Shown piece by piece: positions 31,635 to 43,489 of a stretch of DNA of 64,000 nucleotides. Within the stretch, counting starts at the first letter, position 1; every line of letters begins with the position of its first letter. The notes beneath the pieces were generated by a model. The model worked only from the letters and a program-made list of their open reading frames with translations. It searched no databases and was not told the origin of the DNA. Location: assembly GCA_029204225.1 (NCBI GenBank), contig CM055094.1:11453153-11517152 (forward strand), written 5' to 3'. A program made the translations under genes and the position numbers. Source of the DNA: Diphasiastrum complanatum. Taxonomy: Eukaryota > Streptophyta > Lycopodiopsida > Lycopodiales > Lycopodiaceae.

Positions 31635-34600
31635 AAAAGAGCTGTCTCTAGAATATTCCCAAATACTGTCCTTTAGGCAAGTTAGTGCCATTGTTTTTTA
31701 TGGCTTGAGGAGGCCAAGCTCCTTGCTTGGGACCACAACATTGATCATGATTACAGGCTGAAGATGACAATTATACAAAGAGTGAGATTCTTTCACAAGG
31801 AGTATCTTAGACTCCACAAGGAGGGTGACAAAACAAACATACAACCAAAGCCTCGCACTCAAGACACTGGCCTTCCTTTTGACGAGAAGAATCCAGCCTC
31901 CTCCTTGACAAAATTAGATAATTTTTTTCATCAAGTCCTTTTGGGATCATTCTTGAGGCACATGGATTTGTGCATGAACGTTGACATCTTGCTCCAACAT
32001 ATGTTTTAGAATGGCATGGAGTTTCCCAAATACCATTCATGACATCCTTGTCGGCTCTAATGTTAATGAATCTCATCCAAGCATTGTGTCTACATCTTCC
32101 AGCTCTACCAACACTAGCATCATTACCCAGACTATCAAGAAGCTACAACTACATTACCAAAAGTAGATGAAAAAACTCATCTATGAGCTATTCAAACCAG
32201 TATACCACAAGCTCTAGTGCATGCAAACTAGATTCAAAGCTCAAAAACCTTTTTTGTACCTAAGGAGGAAAGCATTATGGTGCCCACATTTCATAGATAA
32301 GCATGTAGTTAATGAACATTCATTAAGATTGAGCAACTTAGCACTTGTACTTTAGACATCACCATGGTCACACATCAAGCATCATCCAAGGTTAACCTTA
32401 GTTAATAAATACTTCATTTTCCCATTACTTTCAATATGTGGTCTTGTTTTTATTGTTGTTGACTAGGTGGCATCTTACCAATAGACTTGCAAATGTCCAT
32501 TCATATAGACTGATGACAAAAACTTTATTGAGCTCCTAGTTATTTTGGATGAGATGGATAATATCCAACAATGCAATTGCCCCCACTTATGTTAATGTCA
32601 TAGTAAATGGAAGCTCTACTAATTTCGTGTAGGCCTTCTATTTGTTATTGTTTCTTATCATAACATTGAATAATAGTCCTACTATTGCTTGACAATTTAG
32701 AACTAATTCAAGATGATTTTTTTGATATTAATAACATGATTTTCCAAGTAGAGTGCTTACATGTCCTCAAAAGTGAGGACAAGAACTTATTGAAGCAACC
32801 TTATTAACATTGTTTAATGCATACAATATAAATTCCAATACTAAAATTGATAAATGTGAGTATGACCTTTGTGGCCTTCAAAAACAAAAGTAATTAAGGA
32901 TCATTATCAACCTAAATATAATAGTTGGATAAATCATAAGAAAGATTTGTTGTTAAGATGATTACACCATCACCTATTTTAAAGTTCTACCTTATGCTTC
33001 AAGAGAAGGGCTTGGTGGTAGCATGTTTCATTCATGCCCCTAAACTCTCAAATTGAAGTCAATAAATGTGGATTCAGAATTCTAAGAGTTTAATCAAACT
33101 AATTGAGTTTTTGTCTTCCAATATTATGGGGCATTGTGCTCTTTTTTTTTTTGCTGAGATTCATTACCACCCAATGTCTATATATGTAAATGACATTACA
33201 TATCTAGAAATTATGGTTTCATTGATTTATGAGCAGAAAATAAATATCTTTGTACAAGAAAGCATACCATGAGTTTCTTTTGTTTTTTCCCCTAGCGATA
33301 ACTTATTCAACCAACATCATTAACCACAAAGTGTACACTTCACATAATAAGACACGACAAGGAGCACAAGGCTCCAAACATCCTCTTGTGCAACTTTGGG
33401 GGTTCCAACCTATGCCTATGTGAGTGCAATTCCAAGCCTTGTCCATCTTTACTATTGAGGAGGACTAATCAGTCTATTTTCGCCAGGTGTTTATGTTGGA
33501 AATATTATATTTTACATCTTATAATAAGGTTGCTTTATATAATGTATTTCTTACAAGAGTGTCTTTTAAGATTTGGTAATATTTCCATATTTATATGTAA
33601 CATCCATATCAAAGTGTTATTTGATATGAAGATATATTTTAGCATAATACAAAAAAGAGAGAGGTCCCAATGACCATGAACTTTTTGAACATTGTTAGGT
33701 TTGGACTTGACAAGATCAATAATGTAAGCACACAAGACAAGAATTCTAGATGTTATTTCCATGAATATAGGATGACCATAAGTTTATTGAATCTAGTTAG
33801 ATCTTCTATATTTTCAAGAGAAGCTGTTTCAAGGTGACCAACACTAGATCAATAATACTAGGGTAGGCAATATGGCCGTATACCTTATTTTAAACATGAG
33901 TTCATGGGTACATCAGCCCCTTCGTTGGCAAAGTGACCGGACATTACACATGGAAAAACAAAAATATATATCAATTTTTATTTGGCATGATTGCACTATG
34001 TTGATATGTCCAATAGACAATTGTGTTGATGTCTCTACCAAGGTCAAGGAAGCTACCATGCCTAGATATAAAAGTGGGCCCAAAACATATAGCCCTAGCT
34101 TCATAATGACAAGCATTTCTGTTTATACTAGTCACACGTGTGTTTTTTTGGCCTTCATATTTTCATGAAGCCATTGTCAAACTAGGAAGGGTGTGAAATA
34201 TAACAAGGTAGTGGAAGAGTCTTTGTTAAGTTGACTTTTAATCTTCATTGTTTTTCCAACACAAATAGTGATGTCATATAGAGAAATAATAGAGGAATAT
34301 TTCTTTGTTGGAAGATGCCACATATGCCCTTGACTTTTAGTTAGAAATTCCAACAAGCATGCACCCTAACTAGGATGCCTTCCAACAATGTCTTCTACTA
34401 TGAATAAATACAAATTGTAGAAAGGTCTTAGATGCTTTGGAATCCTGTGTTGAAAACATTAAATATTGGTGTTTATTACATGCTTGACTATTTTTATTCA
34501 AGTTTGACCCAATTTTCTTGATGTAATTTAAATAATCTTTTATTTGATTATGGCAAACTCACTAGGCACAAGACTCGATACTAATGAGTCCTAGACAACA

Positions 34601-34818
34601 TCTACAATTATTTACAAATAGGGGCTCAAGGCTTGATACATCAACATGAAAGGGCAAGGTAGCCTTAATTGGATAGGTTTTGTCTTCTTTTTTTGTAGAA
34701 CAGGATTCATGATTGTAAACATTTTTACTAGGTCTTTTAATTTTGAGAATTATCTCAAATTTTTGTACAAGGCTTAAATTAAGGATTAAAAGTTTTTATG
34801 ATCCATATTAAAGGAGAG
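31635..34818. other. No gene recognised
   Basis: About 3.2 kb of AT-rich DNA with only short frames. An isolated CACACGTGTG occurs at 34133-34142, outside any LTR I can define. The end (34700-34818) resembles a copia 3' end: a purine tract TTAAAGGAGAG precedes TGTTGGAGTTTTAC. Confidence 0.45.
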
Positions 34819-35130
34819 TGTTGGAGTTTTACAAGTTAGTAAAACTGATCATGTAATGTGCTCCTCTCACATTTCTCTTTTCCTATAGAAGAACAAGTCA
34901 ACATGCACAGTCTCTAGTTTTACTAAAAAAATCCACAAGCAAAAAAGGATAGAAAACTAGACTCTACATAGATACTTGCAACCAACTTGCAGTCTTAAAG
35001 TCTACATAAACACATAAGATTTGACCACAGTTAGCAGTTTTATCAAAGAGAAATCCATAAGCAAAAAAGGATGAAAAATCTGATCTTGCAAAAATACAAG
35101 TAAAACCTTTATAGTCTTCATAAATGACCT
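34819..35130 (+). repeat. LTR-like segment with internal ~119-bp duplication
   Basis: It begins TGTTGGAGTT after a PPT-like tract, the same ten bases that start the LTR at 36831. Within it, an AATCCACAAGCAAAAAAGGA block near 34930 recurs, diverged, about 119 bp downstream near 35049. Integrase sequence follows directly, so the 5' internal region (PBS, gag, protease) has been lost. Confidence 0.45.
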
Positions 35131-35880
35131 ATCTCTGGGTTCAACACTATATTTAATCACTTTTATCGATGACTATTCGAGATTCACCAATATTATGTTC
35201 ATCAAGAACAAGTCTAAGGCATTCAACTGTTTCAAAATATTCAAGTAGTTTGTTGAGACACAAACTGGTGAGAAGCTCAAAATCCTACGCACTGATAGTG
35301 GGAGAAAATATTTGTCAGACGAAATGTCCGACTACTTATCATCATGCAACATTCATCATCAATTCACCACCAGCTACACACCACAAGAGAATGGAGTAGC
35401 CAAGAGGAAGAACCGAACATTACTCAATGCCGCAAGATCAATGATGTCACATGCTGGCTGAAGCGATCTCAACAACTTGCTATTTGTAGAATTATTCAAG
35501 CACTAAAGCATTTGACTCAAAGACTCCATTTTAAGCCCATCATGGGTACAAACTGAGTCTGAAGCACCTCCGAGTGTTTGGTTGTCTTTGTTATGTGCAG
35601 ATTCCTTGGAAACTCGATCCAATTAGCTGCAGAAGTATCTTCATTGGATACTTGACATCACACAAAGCCGATCAGATCTATGATGTCGAATCAGGCCGAA
35701 TCATAGTCAATCAAGATGTCTTCCTCCTCGAAGATAGATTTTACAACTTCAAGCAGAAGCAACCAATGCAAGAATTTGTTCCAACGACTCCCACTACCAT
35801 CGATAGGCCTCAGCCTATGACTATTCTAACAACAATCGAAGATACCCATGTCGCATAGCTAGGAGAGTCATCATCTTAGC
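35131..35880 (+). pseudogene. copia integrase core and C-terminal region, family G
   Basis: Shifted frames give FIKNKSKAFNCFKIFK, ILRTDSG, YTPQENGVAKRKNRTLLNAA (including the catalytic glutamate context) and VFGCLCYVQIPWKLDP. These are followed by the open 35574-35858 frame with IFIGYLTSHKADQIYDVES and NQDVFLLEDRF. This is the integrase core and the segment linking it to RT. Several frameshifts are present. Confidence 0.85.
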
Positions 35881-36830
35881 AACTGACTATTGTTCGGAGG
35901 TCTACTTGACATCGACATGAGCCTGATCGTCATGTCCCTCAAGAATTCATCAGTTATGATGAACCTGCCTCAGTAGTAGAAGTACTATTGAGTTCAAACA
36001 CAAACAACTGGCATACAGCCATGAACATTGAGTATAGTTCACTGATGAAGAACAAGACCTGATATCTTGTCAATCCTCCTCTTGATGCAAAGATTATTGA
36101 CACTAAGTGAATCTTGAAGAAGGAGTGCAAGTACCCCTATCATTCCATAGTCAGATTGATCATATATGCCATGGTCTCCACACAACCCAATCTTGCCTAT
36201 ACAGTCAGTACACTATCACAATATCTGTCGAATCCTGGCCTACCTCATTGGAAAGCTCTATTGATAGCATTGAGATACATTCAAGCCACAAAGCACTATG
36301 CTCTGTGCTATAGTGGAAACACAGAGAACGCTCTAACTCTTAATGTTTATTCCTACTATGATTGGGTTGGAGATGTGGACACACAAAAATCCACTTCTAG
36401 CTATCTATGCTTTCTAGCCGGAGGACCCATTTCATGGAATAGTCGGAAGCGAAACTGCATTTCTTTGTCTTCCACAAAGTTCGAATATGTCGCAACTACC
36501 TCTATAGTGAAGGAGATCATCTGGCTCAAAAGATTGCTTCAAGATCTGATATTCCCTCAAATTAGACCCAGCTATATTCTATTGCGACAATCAGAGCTGC
36601 ATTGCTCTATCTCTGAACCCACAAACTCACTCTAGAATTAAACACACTGAAGTTCAATTTCATTTTCTTAGAGAAAAAGTTTTAAACAAAGTTGTCAAAT
36701 TAAGTTACTATCACATTGATAGTATGTTGGCCGATATTTTGACTAAACCTCTGTCGAGGGAAAAGCATTTTGTCATATGCAATCTCATTAAAATTCATTC
36801 AGTATCCTAAGAGTCAAGATTAAGGGGGAG
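35881..36830 (+). pseudogene. copia RT/RNase H with RT core deleted, family G
   Basis: The start of RT is present (WYLVNPPLDAKIIDTK, then ILKKECKYP), but it jumps directly to MVSTQPNLAYTVSTLSQYLS, the region just before RNase H. The YVDD active site and about 200 residues are missing. RNase H continues as YSYYDWVGDVDTQKSTSSYL, ISWNSRKRNCISLSSTKFEY, then DNQSCIALSLNP and DILTKPLSREKHF, to the PPT TTAAGGGGGAG. The catalytic DADWAGD is altered to YDWVGD. Confidence 0.88.
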
Positions 36831-37190
36831 TGTTGGAGTTAATCTTCACTCCTACTCTCGCCTGAATTCATCTCCTATACAATGCAAATATTCTCTCTCT
36901 ACAGCATCATGCAGCCTTACTTGCACAAGTCGAAACATTATGTATATACATCAACTTTGTCAACATAAGAGGGGGTGCGCTGGCGCCAATGCGCCAGCGC
37001 GCCCCACTCAAAAATGGGAGAGAGAGAGCTGGCCAACTGGCCAGGTGGCATCCATCAGGCCATTGGAATGGGCCTAGTGCCCTGAGTAGAATGGTGCACG
37101 AGCGGGGCTCTTTCCAAGGAGCGTGCCCCCTCTCCTCTTACTTCCTCTCTCTTATACCCCCCCTCCCCCTTTTTTCTATGTTATAAACTA
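36831..37190 (+). repeat. 3' LTR, family G (right end approximate)
   Basis: It begins TGTTGGAGTTAATC right after the PPT. The interior includes a GC-rich inverted repeat and a run of C-rich sequence near 37120-37160. The end is uncertain. Confidence 0.6.
36972..37005 (+). repeat. GC-rich hairpin in LTR G
   Basis: GCGCTGGCGC (36977-36986) is followed by CAAT and then its exact complement GCGCCAGCGC (36991-37000). Outside these, T36976 faces G37001 and GGGG faces CCCC. That gives a 15-bp stem with one G-U wobble in RNA and a 4-nt loop. A second perfect 7-bp inverted repeat, CTGGCCA-AC-TGGCCAG, lies at 37029-37044. Confidence 0.9.
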
Positions 37191-38599
37191 ATTTTGGTTT
37201 TTTAACTACTCTATGTTATATGTGTATAACAAAAAAATTTGTCCCAGATTTTTAGGTAGTTTTCTACATTACGTAGAAGTACACATGTATGTTCATTATT
37301 GGTCCAAAAACAGTTGAGAAAGGTGAAAAAAAAATAAAAGTCATTTTTTCAAAGGGCCCATTTAAAATCCAAAATTCCTCTAATGATACATTGAATACTC
37401 CCCTAGCCATCGATGAACCTCAACAAAGTGGTTGCATTAGGCCTCCTCTGTCTCCCTATGGGTATTAAGTCCATGACAACATCCAAAGAGTGCACATTAT
37501 CTGAATAACCACTTATTATTACCAAGATTATATTGGCGATTGCTTCTGGAAAAGAAATAATACATTTGAGAACGGATGTATGCAGGAGAGCCTATCAGTA
37601 GATAGGAAATACGTATGAAAAAAATACTAATATGATTTGCAATCTATAAGTTATTGAAAGATATAAACACCAGGTTCTGTTACTCGAGACACACTGAGCA
37701 TAAAAAGGATTCTAATGATTGATCCTATGATAAGGAGGATGTGAAAAAAAGTTGATCCTATGATGAGTTTGGAATGGGCACATGACTTTGTCCAATCCAT
37801 ATCGAACTGCTATACAGAATCATCAGAGATGGGCTAACATGGAAATATCAGCCTTTGTTGAGCCTTTGTTGAGCTTACAAAATGCAACAAAAACAAGCAA
37901 AAAAATAGAAGACGACATTGCAGATGGGCTTATGTTATTGAAAAGAGACAAAGAAAAGTAAAATCAAATGATCTGTATATTTCAAATCTTACAGGAGTTG
38001 AGGTTGCAATCCAAAATACAACGGTAGCTACCTCACAATGAGAAAAAAGATTTTGATCATGTGATGGATGTGGTGTTTGTTAATAGTCTTTGTGGAGGAT
38101 CATTCAAGACTTGGCGGGTGGATAAAGAGAAATCTCCTTCAACAATCTATAGTCGAGTGGTGCAGAATGTTGACAAGGAGGAGTTAGAGATTGAAGGGAG
38201 CTACTAGCCTTTTGAATGACAATCCATCATGAGTCTTAGGCCACTGACTACGAATTATGATTAAATGCCATGAGGGCCCCAACCACTCATAATCATAAGT
38301 AGTTTACAGGTACATATAGGTCCTTTGATCCCCTTACAAGATATAAATCCAAGGTCCAAGCTTCGTGGGCATGATATAACCCATCTCAATCTATTTTGCT
38401 TAGTGATGATCTCTCGTCCAATAATTAACAAAAACTATTATGTATGTAGAATATCATTCTTTGGATAATTTGAAATACGTGGAACATGCTAATTAATCAA
38501 TGGGTTCATCCATCAAACCTTTAGGTTGTTTTTGATATTTGAAAAACATTTTGCTATCTAGATATGTCTTTGCTAAGTCTTTTTTTTTCTTTTCTTTTT
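37191..38599. other. No gene recognised
   Basis: AT-rich sequence with no recognised motif. Around 38060-38210 the plus strand has a short readable stretch interrupted by stops, unlike any family I know. Confidence 0.4.
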
Positions 38600-38920
38600 G
38601 AGTAGCCTTTTTGCAAGGTGGGCCATACAATAGTCACTGTCTTTATATGTTTTATTAGTATGCACAATCTTTTGGGACCTTCTCACAACTCTTGCCCTAT
38701 AGTCGTCACTCTTTTTAATAGTTTTGTGGACTAAGTACATTTTTGGGACCTTCTCCAAACTCTTGCTCTATAGCTGTCATTCTCTTTTTTAGTTTTGTTG
38801 ACTAAATGCATTGTAGGACCTTCTATCAACTCTTTCTTGATAGGAGCCACTCGATTTGTTAGTTTTGATGAGTACCCACATGGTGGGACTTTCTCCAAGC
38901 TCTCCAACCTAAAGATCATT
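38600..38920 (-). repeat. Degenerate tandem repeat, 70-71-bp unit, ~4 copies
   Basis: GGGACC or its variant recurs at 38674, 38745, 38815 and 38885, a spacing of 70-71 bp, each followed by TTCTC and CTCTTGC-like sequence. On the minus strand the copies encode a recurring YRARVxRRSQK segment. That explains two overlapping short open frames, which I do not treat as a gene. Confidence 0.8.
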
Positions 38921-38989
38921 TTAAACACTTGCAACTTTTTTTGTCGTTGTTGTATTTGGAGGGAGTCATGCACCTTAATTGAGGATATT

Positions 38990-40093
38990 ATGCATCGTAG
39001 AAGCCCTCAATTGCTTATGCCTTATGAAGCCCTTCATTGAACATTACATACCTTATGCCCATGGGCTTTATCTAACCTTTGAGTAAGTTTGAAGCCCATC
39101 TCAATATAGACAAGTAAATGATGGTGTTGGCATTTCACTTCGTATCTTTGAAGTGGATTTAATTGTGCAAAGATCATTTCTTTGGAAATTTTGGTTTCAG
39201 TGAATTGCATTGCCCTTTTAGGTGTTGTGTGACATGCAAGGCTCTTTTATCTAAAAGAAACATAAAATAATCTGAAGTAGATTATTATTTGTGAAAGTAA
39301 CATTCAATAGAATGTGAAATCTTGAAGCCCATGAAACTTTTCAAGTAGTCTGCAGCTCATTGAATGTCCATAAAGAACTTGAGGGAGCACATCACACCAA
39401 GTCAAATGTTAGAACCTATGGGCCATTCAACTATGTGATGTAGAATGCCAAGACAATCTCCTATGCTTGGAAAAGGTCTTTTTAGTGATTTTAACACCCG
39501 GTTCAATGGTCATTCGGTTATAACTTGGCCTAACGGCCTCATCATAATTTTACAGCAGTTTCAAAGTCACTAGAAGATTATCCTACGATACATAGAAGTT
39601 ATGCATATATTTAAGCCTTTCATCTCAAGATTCTCAAAAGCTTTTCACCATGAGTCATTTTTTACTTTGTAACACACAAAAGTTTTGTCCAAGTAAAGCC
39701 CATGGGACCTCGGGTACTACACTCGTAAAGCCATGGGCTTTTTGGGTGTAATGCCCTTGGTTAGATAAAAACAATGTAAAGAAAGAAGAGTTCATCATTC
39801 GCTTCTTACATTAATAAAAGTTTTGGGGTCCTCAAGGCTCCCCCAATTCCAAGAGCCTCAAAAAGCCCTGCCCAAGGCTTTCGACAAATGTAGAAACCTT
39901 ATTGATGTTTTTTAGTGTATTTTGAAGTACTTTTAAATTTCCAATTTTTCTCATGGCGATAAGGCCTTGGTCCAAAAAGAAAAATAGTTAATATATGAAT
40001 TTTTTACATCGGATAGTGTAGACCCCGGGGGCGAGAGGCCACAGTTCTCAGTTCTCAGCCAGAAAAGCCTTCATCAAAGGGGTGGGGGCTTTC
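38990..40093. other. No gene recognised
   Basis: Non-coding with no recognised motif apart from scattered CCCATGGGC-type palindromes near 39060 and 39700. 39770-39900 contains an AATAAAAG polyadenylation-like motif, without a gene to attach it to. Confidence 0.4.
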
Positions 40094-40107
40094 CTTTATA
40101 CATAATG

Positions 40108-40193
40108 CTTCTTCATTTCCATGGGGAGGCTAGAACTTGGGACCAAAGAAACTTTGGATGTCAAGCTAACCAACTAAGCCAACCGCGTTGGGT
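40108..40193 (-). mobile_element. tRNA-derived SINE or tRNA retropseudogene (86 bp)
   Basis: On the minus strand it reads GACCCAACGCGGTTGGC, then a pol III A box TGGCTTAGTTGG (complement at 40170-40181), and about 35 bp later a B-box-like AAGTTCTAGCCTCC (complement at 40125-40138). It ends with an A-rich AAATGAAGAAG tail. It is bracketed by a perfect 14-bp direct repeat CTTTATACATAATG at 40094-40107 and 40194-40207, the expected mark of LINE-mediated retroposition. The B box has TTCTA in place of TTCGA, a CpG-decay change, so transcription is unlikely. Confidence 0.75.
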
Positions 40194-40207
40194 CTTTATA
40201 CATAATG

Positions 40208-41406
40208 AATTGTTGTGCTTTTTGATGCCTTACGCTCGTCTTGGCACATGCATATAGGGAGATGGCCATCCAAAGGTGCACATTAAGGGCATCTTCACCT
40301 GATGAAAACCTAGCCCATTCGTTTTTCATGTTCGGTGGGTATCCTCTCTCCACCTTTACATGGACCTGTGGAGAGGCTGACCTGTTGTTGCCTCTCCAAC
40401 AACCTCTCTCTTTCTTCACTTGGGAGAGAATGCATCAACCTCAAACCCGTCTTAAGCTGGGTACACCCCTTAGAAGGTAATACAAAATCTGGGTAAAGGA
40501 TCTTTGGTTGGTACACCCCTTAGAGCAGGTTGATGACAATTGGTAGATTGGTTCAGCAGGTAATCTAGAAATGCATGGAGATTGGTGGATTTGTGAATTA
40601 CATTTACTTTGGTTTTTTGTTCTCGTGGAGCTACCTAATACAAGCCCATGGCTCTTAACAGCTTATTAAATTCTTTTTTTTACTCATAAAGTTTCCTGGC
40701 TAGTGGGCGGTGGGCATTGGCCACTTGGAAAGTCAGCACTCAGCACCGACTTTAAAGTATAGTGGGCGCGCGGGTAGCCCAAGGGCGAGGGACACCCGGT
40801 TGAAGATTCTGGTTAAGGGCGAATCGGCGGCCGGATCCCTGCTTGTGTCTGTTTTCTGGTTATGGGCCACCTTATTTCATAATCTCTATTTAATCAAGAA
40901 GCATAATCTCTATTTAATCTCGCAACCAGTGTGGGGTGTGGGCACTGGAGAGTAACGCGTAGAAGCTCTGAGCCCGGGCCAGCTTATAATCATTTTTAAT
41001 GATTAGTAGTAGAAGCTCTGAATCGGGCCTGGTTATTAGTCAGAAGTACGCGGCCTCAAGCGAGCCAGTTTATTCTAATTTCTGGTTTTTGGCAGGAAAG
41101 CTTTTCGGAATTATTTATCTCTAAACAATCTCAAGATGGGGTGGGGTGTCTTTGGAAGCTGTTCGGAGTTTTATCAAGTCCTCCTTCCTATTCATCATTT
41201 TAAGTCAATTATATTTCTTAAGTTTTTTAATAAATTCACTTAAAATCTTTTGTTGAAAAGAGCAAATGATTACTTTCCTATTAAAATTCCTGCTAGTTTG
41301 ATGACTAGTCGATGAATTTCAAAATTAATCCATTGTTTGTAAAACTTTGTTTAAAACTCTCTGTGAGCACAGTACATGCAAGGCCTCATTCTCATCCAAC
41401 AATGTG
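40208..41406. other. Non-coding, GC-richer island with short duplications
   Basis: No gene recognised. 40740-41100 is richer in G+C. A motif GTAGAAGCTCTGA followed by CGGGCC or CCGGGCC occurs twice, near 40960 and 41010, and CATAATCTCTATTTAATC is repeated at about 40878 and 40902. Confidence 0.5.
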
Positions 41407-41962
41407 GAATACACTAGTGTTGGGCGGTTATATTGGTGCCCGGGTGATATCAACAATGGTATCATACCCGCCCGATATATGATTTTGTGATACTACGGTC
41501 GATACATGACCCGGGCTCAGTCAATGTACATATTGATACCCGGATTAGAAGCAAAAATTTGAATTTAACATGGTATCAATATAGTATCCAATTTTTAGTT
41601 TATTTCCAAAATGTACATATGTGATAAATATTATTTCATGGTGTCCCAAAGACATTGGTGGGCACCAACAAAGTATTGACCTTTAAAATTATATGCATAT
41701 TACATTTCAAAAGGTCATGCTTTTCATTCAATGCATATTACCCTTTATAAAATGGCTAATTTTAGAAAAAAATTATATATTCATACTCGAGTTTATACTC
41801 GGTTGGTATCACAGCTGCAATACCCAAGTCAGTTGAAACCAGCACCAATTTACAAACATATTTATACTGATACCCAACTGGTATTAAATTTTTTAAAGAG
41901 TTGCAATACCCTGACCCGGCTGGTATTAAAAATTTTGATACCCGGCCAACACTAGAATACAC
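41407..41962. mobile_element. hAT-type MITE, 540 bp, with perfect 8-bp TSD
   Basis: The element spans 41415-41954. The left end reads TAGTGTTGGGCGGTTAT and the reverse complement of the right end reads TAGTGTTGGCCGGGTAT, a terminal inverted repeat of about 17 bp. It is flanked by GAATACAC at 41407-41414 and again at 41955-41962. An 8-bp target duplication with a TAG-starting TIR fits the hAT superfamily. Subterminal GGTAT and CCCGG motifs recur near both ends, as expected for transposase binding sites. There is no transposase frame, so it is non-autonomous. Confidence 0.9.
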
Positions 41963-42824
41963 CATGAAAATGAATACCACAATTTTGGATGAGGATCCGG
42001 CCCTACTACACCCTCAACTAGGGTGAGGAACAATTTACTCCTTTCCAATTTTTGACTCTCAAAACTATTTTCAACTTATTTATAGATTTTGTCTTTGATC
42101 TACTTTAGTGAGTATTATGAAAAAAATGATAAATAAATCTAACTACAGTAATTAATCATTTCTAGTTGTCATTATTAATAAAAAGTTTCTTGTTGTTAAG
42201 CACTTTGTTGTGCCTAATCTCACCTATTCAACCCAATCAAAAAAAACTTGAGGTGTATCTATGTTATTATTTTATGGTCTTTGTGTTACCTAGATGTAAC
42301 TTTTCACGATTTTGACTAGGTAAAGTTTTTTATTTATTTGAACTATTTTAATGACCTTATATATTATATATTCGTAAGATTCTTTTTTCCTTTCATATCC
42401 GCCTCCTTAGCTAGAATGCGTGCAAATTTTTTTTTTATAGGCGCACGTAGAAAGTTATAGTGTCTGCTTCCTTCGCCCTTATACCTGGGCCTGTCACCCT
42501 CGATCAAAGGGCCTTGGAGGGAGACCTTCCCCTCTCCACCCATAAAAGTTTCAACTTTGGTGATAGAAGTGGGAAGTTCTTTTGTGAATGAATTGTAGAA
42601 ACCTTCAAGAACCTAGTCCAAGCAAAACTTTGAGAGTTAATTTTGTTCAACCTTTTGAACTAAAGGTGCATCCATTTAAAAAACTTTTTTGTTGGAAGGT
42701 GCATGTAAACTTAAAAGGTGAACACATATTAAAAATGAAATGTTTCAATGTAGTAGGTGAATGCAATTTTTTTTTTCTTAATTTTAAATATAGAAAGCTT
42801 AAAAGACACATTTCATTTTGTGGA
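41963..42824. other. No gene recognised
   Basis: AT-rich intergenic sequence with T and A runs. 42430-42545 is more GC-rich. The short open frame at 42588-43013 has no recognised motif. Confidence 0.45.
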
Positions 42825-42960
42825 AAGTCTCAGTTGGTGGCCCTTCCGCCTTGGGCTACCGCCCTTTGCCAAATGCCTCATAGTAAGGACCTTGGACTCA
42901 GCCCCCCGCCCCCCAAAAAAGAAAAAAAAGAGAAAAAAAAGAAGAAAGAAAAATCCAATG
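42825..42960 (+). mobile_element. Possible tRNA-derived SINE with A-rich tail
   Basis: AGTCTCAGTTGGTGGCCC resembles a pol III A box, GGACCTTGGACTCAGCCCCC about 70 bp later resembles a B box, and an A-rich AAAAAAGAAAAAAAAGAG tail follows. No target duplication was found, so this is tentative. Confidence 0.35.
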
Positions 42961-43489
42961 TGTATAATCCTATCAATAATTCACTAAGTCGTACATTCTT
43001 CCAATTTTTGTAACTATTCTACCCATGCAAGGCACTATGGATAATGGCCCCAATTAGCATAACACAAGACCTCATAGGAGTAGTTCGCGCTGAGTAAAGC
43101 CTTGGGGGCATGGCTTTTGTCCCCATAAGGGTGGGAGCATTATAGATTTGTTATAAAGGAGTATTTTTCATAAATCTGTAAAAACTATTTGAAATACATA
43201 TTTAGATTCCATTCTCAAGCTTTTGCCTGCCTTTAGTAAAGCCCTTGTTGCCATTGCCTACGTAGGGCATCACACCCAAAAATGCACATTGGGCATCACA
43301 CCCAAAAATGCCAAGCAATGTGCCTCGTGCAAGGAGCATGCTTTATGCCCCCAAGTGTTGGGTTGGGGATTAAAGCCCATGCTTGGCTTTACCCCATGGA
43401 GAAGGTCCATGCCCCCATGGGCCCATGGGCCCAACTTTATAAGTTCATAACAAAGTACAAAGGAGGGGTGGGGGTTGGCTCTTAAATCT

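Noticed and set aside
38573-38973. Two minus-strand frames sharing YRARVxRRSQK
   Set aside because: They reflect the 71-bp tandem repeat, which is not a multiple of three, so no continuous protein repeat is encoded.
40170-40181. A functional tRNA gene
   Set aside because: A and B boxes are present, but the B box is altered (TTCTA), no cloverleaf could be drawn by eye, and the 14-bp flanking repeat points to retroposition.
42588-43013. 141-codon frame ending in a lysine-rich tail
   Set aside because: It spans a probable SINE and its A-rich tail. No homology was recognised and the lysines come from the poly-A stretch.
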